A DNA stretch of 40,868 bases from CAXMQS01 sp964195995 (GCA_964195995.1 CAXMQS010000060.1:1-40868), one strand, 5' to 3'; shown: positions 14,507 to 22,488, numbered from the stretch's first letter. Numbers and translations are program-made. Notes: generated by a model not told the origin, from the sequence alone.

Positions 14507-15267
14507 TCGGATCCCACGTCAGGGGGGACGATCCGATCGGCGAGGCACAAGCCCGCGACGCCCACCTGGTACAGACCTTCCTCTCCGACCCGCAATCGTG
14601 GAAGGCGCCACCACCACACCCGAAGGCCGAGAGCATTCGCGGGTCCTCCCTGCCCTTGTATGTACATGCCCCCTACCTGATCAACGTCGGGTCCCCCAAT
14701 AACAGGATCCGTATCCCGAGTCGCAAGATCATCGCCGACACCGTCGTCGCCGCGGCGGAATTGGGGGCGGCGGCAGTGATAGTCCACGGTGGCCACATCG
14801 GAGATGACGAGGGAGAAGTCGTCGGGTATGAGCGCTGGCGCAAGGCGCTGGCCAGCTTCGAGACCGACGTTCCCATCTACATAGAGAACACCGCAGGCGG
14901 CGGCAACGCCATCGCCAGGTCCATAGACAGTTACGGACCGCTGTGGGAGGAGATCGGCGACATGGGCGTCGGCGTCTGTCTCGACACCTGCCACGCTTGG
15001 GCGGCGGGAGAGGACCTCGAGTCTGTTGTCGATCGCCTTGTGGCGGCGACGGGAGGCATCGATCTCGTGCACTGCAACGACTCCCGCGATCCAGCGGGGA
15101 GCGGTCGGGATCGTCACGAGAACCTCGGCAAGGGCGAGATCCCCCAAGACTTGCTCGTCGGGGTCGTCATGGCGGCGGGAGCGCCCGTCGTTGTGGAAAC
15201 ACCGGGCGACGCCGATTCACAGCGCACCGACATCGCTTGGCTCCGCGACAAGCTGTCGAACTCCTGA
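14503..15267 (+). CDS. nfo: Deoxyribonuclease IV (AP endonuclease, TIM barrel)
   Basis: The 254-residue protein has the endonuclease IV metal-binding motifs in order: VHAPYLINVGSP, AVIVHGGHIGDD, IYIENTAGGGN, GVCLDTCHAWAAGED, LVHCNDSRDPAGSGRDRHENLG and VVETPG. Together these supply the His, Glu and Asp ligands of the three-zinc site. The enzyme cleaves DNA 5' to abasic sites in base-excision repair. The start is a GTG overlapping the upstream stop (GTGA). The length is slightly short for the family (usually about 250-285), but no domain is missing. A strong bidirectional terminator follows. Confidence 0.95.
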   Translation: MIGSHVRGDDPIGEAQARDAHLVQTFLSDPQSWKAPPPHPKAESIRGSSLPLYVHAPYLINVGSPNNRIRIPSRKIIADTVVAAAELGAAAVIVHGGHIGDDEGEVVGYERWRKALASFETDVPIYIENTAGGGNAIARSIDSYGPLWEEIGDMGVGVCLDTCHAWAAGEDLESVVDRLVAATGGIDLVHCNDSRDPAGSGRDRHENLGKGEIPQDLLVGVVMAAGAPVVVETPGDADSQRTDIAWLRDKLSNS

Positions 15268-15361
15268 CCCAACGCTCCGCCTGGCAGGGGTGCGTCTGTT
15301 CCGGGCTGCGTGTGCCCGGAAGCTCTACTTAGACATCTACCGCCTCTGGGAGTTCCACGGA

Positions 15362-15388
15362 AAACGGGGCGCCTAGGGCGCCCCGTTT
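15362..15388. terminator. Bidirectional terminator between nfo and ino1
   Basis: A perfect 12-bp inverted repeat AAACGGGGCGCC / GGCGCCCCGTTT with a 3-nt loop TAG lies between two convergent genes. The A/T ends of the stem provide a short U run in both directions, so it can serve both transcripts. Confidence 0.85.
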
Positions 15389-15404
15389 CGGAGAGGATGT
15401 GATC

Positions 15405-16511
15405 TCAGCTGAGGTAGTCAGCCAGATCGCCGGCGGTGGCGTCGTCGCCTGCGATGAACCGCTCCACCAGCTCGTGTGCCTCCGGATCGGTGTACTGCAC
15501 CGGAGGGCTCTTCATGAAGTACGAAGAGGGTGCGAGGAGCGGACCACCGACTCCAGCATCGAGCGCCAGCTTGGCGCAGCGCACTGCGTCGATGACAACG
15601 CCGGCCGAGTTGGGGGAGTCCCACACCTCGAGCTTGAGCTCGGCATTGAGTGGAACATCGCCGAAGGACTTGCCTTCAACTCTGATGTACGCCCACTTGC
15701 GGTCCGTTAGCCAGGGCACGTGATCCGATGGGCCGATGTGGATGTCCTCGGCCGCCATTGGCGTGTCGAGCTGACTGGTGACTGATTGCGTCTTCGAGAT
15801 CTTCTTCGACACCAGGCGCTCGCGCTCCAGCATGTTGTGGAAGTCCATGTTGCCGCCGAAGTTGAGCTGATACGTGTGCTGGATGTCGACGCCCCGGTCC
15901 TCGAAGAGGCGGGCCAGGGTGCGATGGATGATCGTGGCACCGACCTGCGACTTAATGTCGTCGCCGATGATGGGAACGCCCTTGTCCCTGAAGCGCCGGG
16001 CCCACTCTGGGGTGGACGCGATGAACGCCGGCATGCAGTTGATGAAGGCAACGCCGGCCTCGAGTGCAGCCTCGGCGTAATACCGAGCCGCATCTTCGGA
16101 GCCTACGGGCAGGTATGAGACCAACACATCGGCTTCGGTCTCGCGCAGCACTGCCGCGACGTCGACAGGTTCCGCTGCGGACTCCTCCACCTTCTGGCGG
16201 TAGTAGAGCCCGAGGCCGTCGAGCGTCGGCCCGCGCTGCACTTCGATGCCGAGATCAGGCACATCCGCGAAGCGGATGGTGTCGTTGTGGCTGGCCCACA
16301 TCGCTTTGGCCAGGTCCTGGCCCACCTTCTCGGCGTCGACGTCGAACGCCGCCACGAACTCGATGTCGCGGATGTGATACCCCCCAACGACAACGTGCAT
16401 CAGCCCGGGCACTTTGTCGGTGGGATCTGCGTCCGCGTAGTAGTTCACACCCTGGATGAGGGAGTTAGCGCAGTTGCCCACCCCCACCATCGCAACCTTT
16501 ACTTTGCTCAT
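15405..16511 (-). CDS. ino1: Inositol-3-phosphate synthase
   Basis: The 368-residue protein converts glucose 6-phosphate to 1D-myo-inositol 3-phosphate using NAD. The NAD-binding motif VGVGNCANSLIQG is at 9-21, and conserved active-site stretches include LVSYLPVGSE, FINCMPAFIAS, GDDIKSQVGATI, LNFGGNMDFHNML and KLEVWDSPNSAGVVIDAVRCAKLA. This is the prokaryotic short form, typical of actinobacteria, which need inositol for phosphatidylinositol and mycothiol. It overlaps the upstream padR by 4 bp (ATGA at 16508-16511), so the two form an operon, as in mycobacteria (Rv0047c-Rv0046c), and the regulator probably controls its own operon. Confidence 0.97.
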   Translation of the reverse strand: MSKVKVAMVGVGNCANSLIQGVNYYADADPTDKVPGLMHVVVGGYHIRDIEFVAAFDVDAEKVGQDLAKAMWASHNDTIRFADVPDLGIEVQRGPTLDGLGLYYRQKVEESAAEPVDVAAVLRETEADVLVSYLPVGSEDAARYYAEAALEAGVAFINCMPAFIASTPEWARRFRDKGVPIIGDDIKSQVGATIIHRTLARLFEDRGVDIQHTYQLNFGGNMDFHNMLERERLVSKKISKTQSVTSQLDTPMAAEDIHIGPSDHVPWLTDRKWAYIRVEGKSFGDVPLNAELKLEVWDSPNSAGVVIDAVRCAKLALDAGVGGPLLAPSSYFMKSPPVQYTDPEAHELVERFIAGDDATAGDLADYLS

Positions 16512-17065
16512 GTTCCTCTCCTTGTGGACTTGCGGCGGGGACGCGTTGCGCGTTGTGGCCGTTCCGCCCGTTCCGTCTCTATCAGCTCGTCGAGCCAGGC
16601 GATGTCCGCCTCGGCCGACGCTACGCCGTGCTCCATAAGGGCCAGCGTGTAGCGATCCATTCGTTCCTTAGTCCGCTCGGCGCCCCGCTTCAGCGCGTCG
16701 CGGGCAACGGCAAGACGCTCAACCATGTGCGCTCGCCTTCGCTCCAGGACGTCGATGCGAGTATCTGGGTCGAGATAGCGAAGAAAGGCGAGGCGGAGAT
16801 TGAACGACCGCTCATCGTTCGCCATCGTCTCGTCGTTGAGCAGCTCGGCGAAGTGTTCTTCGCCTTCCCGCGTGACGCGGTATGACTTGCGCCGCCCGGA
16901 CTGTGACTTGACCGCGATCAGACCTGCCTTCTCGAGGCGCTTGATCGCTGGGTACAACGACCCGAACGACACGCTCCAGAAGCCGAGATCTGCAAGGGTC
17001 CTCCGCAGCTCGTAGCCGTGGCGGGGTTGCTCTCTGAGTAGGCCAAGGATGGCGAACTCCAGCAT
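16508..17065 (-). CDS. PadR-family transcriptional regulator
   Basis: The 185-residue protein has an N-terminal winged helix (MLEFAILGLLREQPRHGYELRRTL ... FGSLYPAIKRLEKAGLI, residues 1-55; beta wing GRRKSYRVTREGEEHF to about 75) and a long helical C-terminal dimerisation domain (about 85-165), ending in a basic tail. This is the PadR-s2 layout. GGAGG lies seven bases before the ATG. It precedes and overlaps ino1, and a 16-bp palindrome lies 17-32 bp upstream of its start, so autoregulation of padR-ino1 is likely. The effector is unknown. Confidence 0.93.
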   Translation of the reverse strand: MLEFAILGLLREQPRHGYELRRTLADLGFWSVSFGSLYPAIKRLEKAGLIAVKSQSGRRKSYRVTREGEEHFAELLNDETMANDERSFNLRLAFLRYLDPDTRIDVLERRRAHMVERLAVARDALKRGAERTKERMDRYTLALMEHGVASAEADIAWLDELIETERAERPQRATRPRRKSTRRGT

Positions 17066-17081
17066 TGATCCTCCGTTAACG

Positions 17082-17097
17082 ATTCGATATATCGAAT
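17082..17097. promoter_or_regulatory. Palindromic operator candidate for PadR regulator
   Basis: ATTCGATATATCGAAT is a perfect 16-bp palindrome 17 bp upstream of padR, and TCGATATAT recurs at 17084 and 17097 (13-bp period). It is strikingly AT-rich for this genome. Its position between padR and the divergent GGDEF gene suits an autoregulatory site. Confidence 0.65.
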
Positions 17098-17185
17098 CGA
17101 TATATAAGCGCGCCGTGATGGCGACTTCAAGTCGAAAGCTTCAGATTCGTCGATTCAGGCCGAAAACACCATTGAGAACAAGCAA

Positions 17186-19096
17186 ATGAGTGATTCCGCG
17201 CCCTCTCGCCCTGAGAACGACGATGTACGCAGTCGGCGTCTAAGCGCGCTCGCCGAGATCAATCTCGTCGGAAAGGTGTCCTCAGCCGATGTCCTCAAGA
17301 AGGTAGCCGAATTGGCGACGGAGCTTCTGCCAGCATCTCTTGGTGCCAGCGCCGTCCTCGCCAAGTCGGATGGCGCCTTCCCCGTGGTGGCGACGACCGT
17401 GGCCGGCCAGACGCTCGGCAGCGAGGACAACATGCTCCGCAAGGGCGGCGCCACGTCGAGAATTGTCGAGACCCTGGAGCCGGTCGTGATCAACGACGTC
17501 AAGGACGATCCCATCGGCAAAGGCGTTCTCGCCGAGAGGTTCGGCGTTGAGGCGTATGTTGGCGTTCCAATCGCAATGGATGGGCGGTGCCTCGGGGTCC
17601 TCTACGTACTCGACGACCAACCGCGCGAGTACACGCAGGACGATGTCGCCTTTCTTCGTCTGCTTGCTGGACGCGCCGCCGCCGCCGTCCACCACGCCGG
17701 CATCTTCGCTGAGATGCGACTGGCGAGGGAGCGGTCTGAGGCGCTCGCCTGGGTGGCCAATGCGGTTATCGCCGCCGATGATCTCGAAGAGGTTCTCGAG
17801 TCGGTAGTCGAGGGCGTTGCGGCAGCGGTTTCGGCGGACGAAGTCGAAGTCATCACCGTCAACCGTGAGTTGACGCGAGTCGTCCACCACGCCCGCTTCG
17901 GGATGAGTGAGGTTCCGCCGGACATCGTGGTCATCGAAGGCATCGTCGAGACGGCGCTAAAAGAAGTTCGAGTTGTGATAACCCCCGAGGGAGTACCCCC
18001 GAGCGTCGTGGCGCCGCTGCGGGCAGGAGGATCGGTACTGGGGTCGTTGCTCGTGCAACGGGCCAATCCGCTGGAGCGCTTCGACGAGAGCGACGTTGAC
18101 CTGATCGTCGCCATGGCCAATCAGGTAGCGATCGCCATCGACAACGTCCGCTTGCTCGAAGCAACCCGCTCGACTCTTCGCGAGACAGAAGCGATGTACT
18201 CCATGTCCCAAGCCCTCGTCGCCGGCGTTGATCTGCCCGAGATGATGGATGCCGTCGCTCTTGGAGCGGTCGCAGTCGTTCCGGCTTCAGGCGCTCGTGT
18301 CTACATGGCAGACGAAAGCGAGCTCACGGCGCAGGCTGTCGCCGGCATTGCCGCGGACGTCGTTTGGGACGAGATCCTTGCGGGCGATGTTGGGAGCGTG
18401 CTGCGAACGTCCCAGCTGGTTCATGATCCGTATCACCTCGTGGTCCCGCTGGTCGTCCATGGCAGATTGCTCGGCGTCCTCGAAGCCATGAACGACCCGG
18501 ACAGTCCGGAGTTCTCAGTACACCAACTGGGAACGCTGCAAGCTGCCGCCGCCCAGGCGGCTGTCGCCATCGAGAACCATTTGCTCTTCGGTGAGGTACA
18601 ACGCCTTGCCATAACGGACGAGCTCACTGGCGTCCACTCTCGCAGACACCTCTTCGAGCTCGGCCAACGCGAGTTCGCCCAATCCGTGCGATTCCGCAAG
18701 CCCCTCTCGGCCATCATGTTCGACCTCGATCACTTCAAGTCCATCAACGACACCCTGGGACACCTCGTCGGCGATGAGGTTCTGGAGGGCGTCGCCAATC
18801 GGTGTGCCAACGTGCTGCGCGAGATCGACGTGCTAGGCCGATACGGCGGCGAGGAATTCGCCGTCATCCTGCCTGACGCTTCCGCGGCAGATGCATCCGT
18901 CGTCGCGGAGAGGGTGCGCCGTGCCATTGCCGACGAACCAGTCGAGACGGCGAGAGGTCCCGTTGCTGTCACGGTCAGCCTTGGAGTAGCCGAGGCGGGG
19001 CCGGGAGTCCTCGACCTCAAGACACTCCTCGATCGAGCCGACGCCGCCATGTACTCGGCCAAGCAGGCCGGCCGCGACCGTGTCATGGCCGCTTAG
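17186..19096 (+). CDS. Diguanylate cyclase with three GAF-like domains
   Basis: The 636-residue soluble protein has three tandem GAF-type sensor regions (about 20-170, 185-325 and 335-475) joined to a C-terminal GGDEF domain (about 480-636). The active site is intact as GGEEF at 554-558, preceded by the inhibitory-site motif RxxD (REID, 545-548) at the canonical five-residue spacing, so c-di-GMP feedback inhibition is expected. The signature FDLDHFKSINDTLGHLVGDEVL is also present. No transmembrane segment or EAL domain is seen. The ligands of the GAF domains are unknown. It is divergent from padR and ends in a 4-bp tail-to-tail overlap with the Nudix gene. Confidence 0.93.
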   Translation: MSDSAPSRPENDDVRSRRLSALAEINLVGKVSSADVLKKVAELATELLPASLGASAVLAKSDGAFPVVATTVAGQTLGSEDNMLRKGGATSRIVETLEPVVINDVKDDPIGKGVLAERFGVEAYVGVPIAMDGRCLGVLYVLDDQPREYTQDDVAFLRLLAGRAAAAVHHAGIFAEMRLARERSEALAWVANAVIAADDLEEVLESVVEGVAAAVSADEVEVITVNRELTRVVHHARFGMSEVPPDIVVIEGIVETALKEVRVVITPEGVPPSVVAPLRAGGSVLGSLLVQRANPLERFDESDVDLIVAMANQVAIAIDNVRLLEATRSTLRETEAMYSMSQALVAGVDLPEMMDAVALGAVAVVPASGARVYMADESELTAQAVAGIAADVVWDEILAGDVGSVLRTSQLVHDPYHLVVPLVVHGRLLGVLEAMNDPDSPEFSVHQLGTLQAAAAQAAVAIENHLLFGEVQRLAITDELTGVHSRRHLFELGQREFAQSVRFRKPLSAIMFDLDHFKSINDTLGHLVGDEVLEGVANRCANVLREIDVLGRYGGEEFAVILPDASAADASVVAERVRRAIADEPVETARGPVAVTVSLGVAEAGPGVLDLKTLLDRADAAMYSAKQAGRDRVMAA

Positions 19097-19557
19097 CTCG
19101 GTCCGTTGAGGGCAGCCTCTAGCCGGTCGATGAACTCGACCTGCGACTTGTTGAGCTTGCGGCGAGCCGCCTCGAGGTCGAACCACTGGTAGCGGTCCAC
19201 CTCGGGGAAGCTTCCTGTCTTCCCAGAGCGCGGTGGCCACTCCATCTCGAAGTCATTGGACGCGAGAACTGCAGCGTCGTAGTCGCCCTCCATCGCCCAG
19301 ACGTGGACCACCTTGTCGGCCCGCTGCCTCACCGAGCCGAGGCTGACCGAGGTTGTATCGGGAACAGTCTTCCCCGTCTCTTCACTGAACTCACGCCGCG
19401 CCGCGTCTTCAGGCTCCTCACCGGGCTCGACCTCTCCCTTGGGTATTCCCCACGCTCCCTCGTCCTTGCGCTCCCAGAAGGGACCGCCGTAGTGCCCCAG
19501 GAGGACCTCGATGGTGGCGCCGAGCCGAAAGACGAGGACGCCCGCCGACTCGGTCAC
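19093..19557 (-). CDS. Nudix hydrolase
   Basis: The 154-residue protein has a full Nudix box, G41-x5-E47-x7-REFSEETG (41-62), and the surrounding GAWGIPKGEVEPGEEPEDAARREF typical of Ap4A- or MutT-like hydrolases that cut nucleoside diphosphates linked to another moiety. I chose GTG 19557 because GTGA overlaps the stop of the upstream lipoprotein gene; an earlier ATG at 19572 would add five residues. It is the last gene of a three-gene operon with a lipoprotein and a PPOX-type flavoprotein. The substrate cannot be predicted; the final U position of the box is Lys, not hydrophobic. Confidence 0.92.
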   Translation of the reverse strand: MTESAGVLVFRLGATIEVLLGHYGGPFWERKDEGAWGIPKGEVEPGEEPEDAARREFSEETGKTVPDTTSVSLGSVRQRADKVVHVWAMEGDYDAAVLASNDFEMEWPPRSGKTGSFPEVDRYQWFDLEAARRKLNKSQVEFIDRLEAALNGPS

Positions 19558-20066
19558 GAACCCGGGGTGCACCGCTCGTCGATGGCGAGCGCAGCGGTCT
19601 CGTTGGCTTGTTGCTCCTCAGTCAGCTCCGTTTGGCGCAGGTCAGAAAGCTCGCTGGGCCCGATCGCAGCGTCCGTGAGTCCATCGACCAGGCAGTCGAG
19701 CTCTTGCGTCGAGAAGGCCGGTTGGAAGTTGACGATCATCCTCCGCAACACTTCGCCCTCGTCAACGCAGCGCTGCAGAGCCGCGTACACCTTGAGGACG
19801 TCTGCTTCTGTGCGAGGAACGTCCCGAGGGAATTCGTAGAAGGGATCACCGGTCTCTTCCCAGCGATCAGCGTCGATCTCATCCGCCAGCTCGGCCCCCC
19901 AGCAGCGCGCCTCCGCTGTCGACAGCTCGAACTCGAACCCATCATCGTTCGCCAACGCCTCGAGCCGGTCCCCGAGACTGTCGGCCAAGGCGCTGCTCGA
20001 CGAACTGCAGGCGGCCAGAACCAGGAGAAGGATTAGTAGGTGCCGGCCAGCTTGGTGTGATCCCAT
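19554..20066 (-). CDS. Putative lipoprotein of unknown function
   Basis: The 170-residue protein has a type II signal peptide: a short N-region, the hydrophobic run LLILLLVLAAC and a lipobox LAAC with Cys20 as the lipidated residue, followed by a Ser-rich spacer. The mature part is acidic and helical, with four further Cys residues (in RCWGAEL, LQRCVDEG, LDCLVDG and ERCTPGS), which could form two disulfides outside the cell. I recognise no family. The start overlaps the upstream PPOX gene by 34 bp, and the stop overlaps the Nudix start by 4 bp, so all three are co-expressed. Confidence 0.75.
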   Translation of the reverse strand: MGSHQAGRHLLILLLVLAACSSSSSALADSLGDRLEALANDDGFEFELSTAEARCWGAELADEIDADRWEETGDPFYEFPRDVPRTEADVLKVYAALQRCVDEGEVLRRMIVNFQPAFSTQELDCLVDGLTDAAIGPSELSDLRQTELTEEQQANETAALAIDERCTPGS

Positions 20067-20509
20067 GACATCATTCTCGTCGGATGAACTATGACACCGG
20101 TGTTCTTGGGAGCGAATCGCCCGAACGTCGCCTTCAGCTCAGGGCCATCGAGGGCCACGGGCTCCTCGCCGATCATCGGATAGCGAGCGGCCAACTCGCC
20201 GTAGATCTCGAGGATGACGGCAGGATCATCGATGAGCTCGGCTTCCGCTTGGATCATGATCCCCTTGAGCTCCGAATATGCCGTGCCCTCCTCGGCCAGG
20301 AGCGTCACCCGAGCGTCGCGCTGCAGATTGACGATCTTCTGTGACTTGGTGAAGGAGCGGAACACCACGAGGCCCTGGCGCATCGTGTACCACATCGGTG
20401 CGACGTGCGGCCAGCCGTCAGGACCCAATGTCGCAACCTCGATGTTGCGAGATTGGCCGAGGAATTCCGCTACCTCCTCGTCGGTCATGGAGACGTCTTT
20501 GCGAGCCAT
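20033..20509 (-). CDS. Pyridoxamine 5'-phosphate oxidase-like (PPOX, FMN/F420) protein
   Basis: This 158-residue single-domain split-barrel protein begins with TDEEVAEFLGQSRNIEVATLGPDGWPHVAPMWY, the characteristic N-terminal strand pattern of PPOX-class flavin- or F420-binding proteins in actinobacteria. The middle section has VVFRSFTKSQKIVNLQRDARVTLLAEEG, the usual cofactor-phosphate region. Many actinobacterial members use coenzyme F420 instead of FMN; the sequence alone does not decide which. It heads a lipoprotein-Nudix operon. The substrate is unknown. Confidence 0.88.
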   Translation of the reverse strand: MARKDVSMTDEEVAEFLGQSRNIEVATLGPDGWPHVAPMWYTMRQGLVVFRSFTKSQKIVNLQRDARVTLLAEEGTAYSELKGIMIQAEAELIDDPAVILEIYGELAARYPMIGEEPVALDGPELKATFGRFAPKNTGVIVHPTRMMSWDHTKLAGTY

Positions 20510-20537
20510 CTTTTCACCCTACCGACAGGGCATCCGA

Positions 20538-20543
20538 TACAAT
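20538..20543 (+). promoter_or_regulatory. Possible -10 element upstream of panB
   Basis: TACAAT lies 114 bp upstream of the panB start in the gap between the divergent PPOX gene and panB. No good -35 hexamer is at standard spacing, so this is a weak call. Confidence 0.3.
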
Positions 20544-20656
20544 CCAGCGGTCCGAGCACGGCCGACCCTGACGGCGGGCGAGGCTCGAGGCTTCTACTGA
20601 CCCAACGCACACGCCGAGATCCCCCAACCGAAGGGTGGGGAGAGAGAGGAGCCATC

Positions 20657-21514
20657 GTGCGAGATCGAATCACCGCCCCCGAGGTACTGGCGCGCAAAGG
20701 CGGCCCCAAGCTCACGATGGTGACGGCCTACGACGCCCCAACGGCCCGCATCGCAGACGAGGCCGGGGTCGACATGATCCTGGTCGGCGACTCGGTTGCC
20801 AACGTCGTTCTTGGGTATGAGGACACGCTCTCTGTGACCATCGATGACATGGTCCACCACACCGCGGCCGTGACCCGCACAGATCCCGCAGCCCTCGTCA
20901 TCGGCGACATGCCGTGGATGAGCTATCACGTCTCGCCGGAGGATTCGGTTCGCAACGCGGCCCGCCTCATCGGCGACGGCGGGGCGGGCGCCGTGAAGCT
21001 AGAGGGAGGACGTAAGCGACTCCCGATGGTGGAGCGCATACTCGACGCCGAGATTCCGGTGATGGGTCATCTCGGTCTCACACCGCAATCGGTTCACGCG
21101 ATGGGCGGCTACCGCGTTCAGGGCAAGGAAGCCGAGGCGGCTCGCGAGCTCTTGGACGACGCCACGGCGCTGTCCCAGGCCGGTGCGTTCGGCATCGTTC
21201 TCGAGGGTGTTCCCGATGTGCTGGCGCAGCTCGTGACCAAAGAGGTGGCGGCTCCGACGATCGGCATCGGAGCCGGAGCGAACTGCGACGGACAGGTCCT
21301 GGTTCTTCACGATGTGCTGGGACTCAAGGTGGGCAAAGATGCCAAGTTCGTCAGACGCTACGGAGATCTGCACAATGACGCCGTTGCCTCCCTGCGACGC
21401 TTCTTCGACGACATCACGAGCGGTGCCTTTCCCGGCGACGACGAGACCTATCACATGTCGCATGAGGCTGCCGCAGCCCTGTTGAGCGAGGAGACACCGT
21501 CCGCCGAGGCTTAG
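20657..21514 (+). CDS. panB: 3-methyl-2-oxobutanoate hydroxymethyltransferase
   Basis: The 285-residue TIM-barrel enzyme makes ketopantoate from 2-oxoisovalerate and methylene-tetrahydrofolate, the first step towards pantothenate and coenzyme A. The metal and substrate residues are visible: VGDS with D45, IGDMPW with D84, VKLEGG with E116, the MGHLGLTPQSVH stretch, and the catalytic Glu in FGIVLEGVP. The GTG start at 20657 is supported by AGGAG five bases upstream; the longer frame beginning at 20405 has no family similarity and overlaps the divergent PPOX gene. panC and panD are not in this window. A DUF192 gene follows closely. Confidence 0.96.
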   Translation: MRDRITAPEVLARKGGPKLTMVTAYDAPTARIADEAGVDMILVGDSVANVVLGYEDTLSVTIDDMVHHTAAVTRTDPAALVIGDMPWMSYHVSPEDSVRNAARLIGDGGAGAVKLEGGRKRLPMVERILDAEIPVMGHLGLTPQSVHAMGGYRVQGKEAEAARELLDDATALSQAGAFGIVLEGVPDVLAQLVTKEVAAPTIGIGAGANCDGQVLVLHDVLGLKVGKDAKFVRRYGDLHNDAVASLRRFFDDITSGAFPGDDETYHMSHEAAAALLSEETPSAEA

Positions 21515-21528
21515 CGATCGCTCTCGTT

Positions 21529-22047
21529 TTGGCCGGCTGCAGCACGGGTACCGTGTCGTCGGTCGCTTCGACGGTGACTTCGCAGGCCTCGACCCCTGCT
21601 ACATCGACTCCCAGCACCACAACGGCCAGCTCGACGACGGCCCGTACTACGACCGCGGTGCCAGAGACGGTGCCTCCTGACCTCGCCGCCTTCGGCACCG
21701 AGACCATCACTGTCGGCGGCGAGAAGTGGCTCGTCGCTGTCGCTGATACGCCAGACGAGCGATTCCAGGGGTTGCGTCGAGTGGTCGACCTGGGGGCTCT
21801 CGATGGCATGATCTTCGTCTACGAATCCGAGAGGGAGAGCTCGTTCACCATGCGCACCGTTCCGATTCCACTCGACATCGGGTTCTTCGACGCCGGCGGG
21901 GCCCTCTTCGACATAGTCTCGATGGAGCCATGCGGCGACCGCAGCGACTGCCCGAGTTACTTCGCCAGCGGGCCCTTCCAGTTCGCCATCGAGAGGGCAG
22001 CAGGCGGCTGGGAGGCCGTTCCCATCGGCGCCCAGCTGGTGCCATGA
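21529..22047 (+). CDS. DUF192-family putative lipoprotein (start unclear)
   Basis: The C-terminal ~115 residues form a DUF192 domain (RFQGLRRVVDLGALDGMIFVYE, SSFTMRTVPIPLDIGFFDAGG), a small secreted fold of unknown role. A Thr/Ser-rich linker (about 35 residues) precedes it, and the residues just before suggest a lipobox: LAIALVLAGC-STG, with the Cys codon at 21538. However, no ATG, GTG or CTG occurs in this frame between the preceding TGA (21463) and the lipobox; only TTG at 21529 is available, and it would remove the hydrophobic part. Either a rare start such as ATC 21517 coupled to panB's stop is used, or the sequence has an error. panB ends 15 bp upstream. Confidence 0.75.
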   Translation: MAGCSTGTVSSVASTVTSQASTPATSTPSTTTASSTTARTTTAVPETVPPDLAAFGTETITVGGEKWLVAVADTPDERFQGLRRVVDLGALDGMIFVYESERESSFTMRTVPIPLDIGFFDAGGALFDIVSMEPCGDRSDCPSYFASGPFQFAIERAAGGWEAVPIGAQLVP

Positions 22048-22088
22048 TCCGCCGACGCTGGGTCTGGGAAAACTGACAACCAGCTCCC

Positions 22089-22119
22089 TTGACGCGCGGC
22101 GTGGCCTTCCGCTTACAAT
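22089..22119 (+). promoter_or_regulatory. Promoter of the rpsF-ssb-rpsR-rplI operon
   Basis: TTGACG (22089-22094) and TACAAT (22114-22119) form a housekeeping-type -35/-10 pair with a 19-bp spacer, about 65 bp before the rpsF start codon. The spacing is slightly long, but the hexamers and location are convincing. Confidence 0.65.
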
Positions 22120-22151
22120 GACGTCCTTCCCCTACCTGCCCCCTCGGGGGC

Positions 22152-22170
22152 CGACCCGCAACCGCGGTCG
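22152..22170 (+). promoter_or_regulatory. Possible S6:S18 autoregulatory leader hairpin
   Basis: CGACC (22152-22156) pairs with GGTCG (22166-22170) around the loop CGCAACCGC, just ahead of the Shine-Dalgarno AAAGGAG of rpsF. The loop contains ACCG, as do S6:S18-binding mRNA leaders, where a CCG is recognised by the bS6-bS18 dimer. The assignment rests on position and this short match only. Confidence 0.35.
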
Positions 22171-22185
22171 TCCAAAGGAGCAGAC

Positions 22186-22488
22186 ATGCGAATGTACGAG
22201 CTGATGGTCATCCATCGGCCTGGTCTGTCAGACACGGAGATGAGATCAGCAGTAGCCGAGATCGAAAAGGGACTGCAGGCTCAAGGAGCCGAGATGAAGG
22301 GATCCGATTTCTGGGGCAAGCGACGCTTTGCTTATGAGATCGATCACATCAAAGAGGGCTACTACTCCGTGCTGACGTTCAGCGGTGAACCCGAAGCCGT
22401 TGAGATTCTCGATCGGGCTCTTGCCCTGTCCGAGCCAGTCATCAGGCATAAGTTCGTGCGCCTCGAGCACCTGGAAAAAGTGTCATAG
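22186..22488 (+). CDS. rpsF: 30S ribosomal protein bS6
   Basis: The 100-residue protein has the standard bS6 sequence: MYELMVIHRPGLSD at the N-terminus, GSDFWGKRRFAYEIDHIKEGYYSVLTF in the middle, and the C-terminal RHKFVRLE. It binds 16S rRNA with bS18 on the platform of the small subunit. AAAGGAG lies seven bases before the ATG. It heads the conserved rpsF-ssb-rpsR-rplI-dnaB cluster, which is found in this order near the actinobacterial origin. Confidence 0.97.
   Translation: MRMYELMVIHRPGLSDTEMRSAVAEIEKGLQAQGAEMKGSDFWGKRRFAYEIDHIKEGYYSVLTFSGEPEAVEILDRALALSEPVIRHKFVRLEHLEKVS

Noticed and set aside
13912..15147. 411-codon antisense frame opposite the two-TM protein and endonuclease IV genes
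   Set aside because: The plus strand encodes an unmistakable endonuclease IV with all motifs; the antisense product has no recognisable domain.
20405..20656. Longer panB start overlapping the PPOX gene
   Set aside because: The extra sequence has no similarity to PanB, and a good Shine-Dalgarno precedes GTG 20657.
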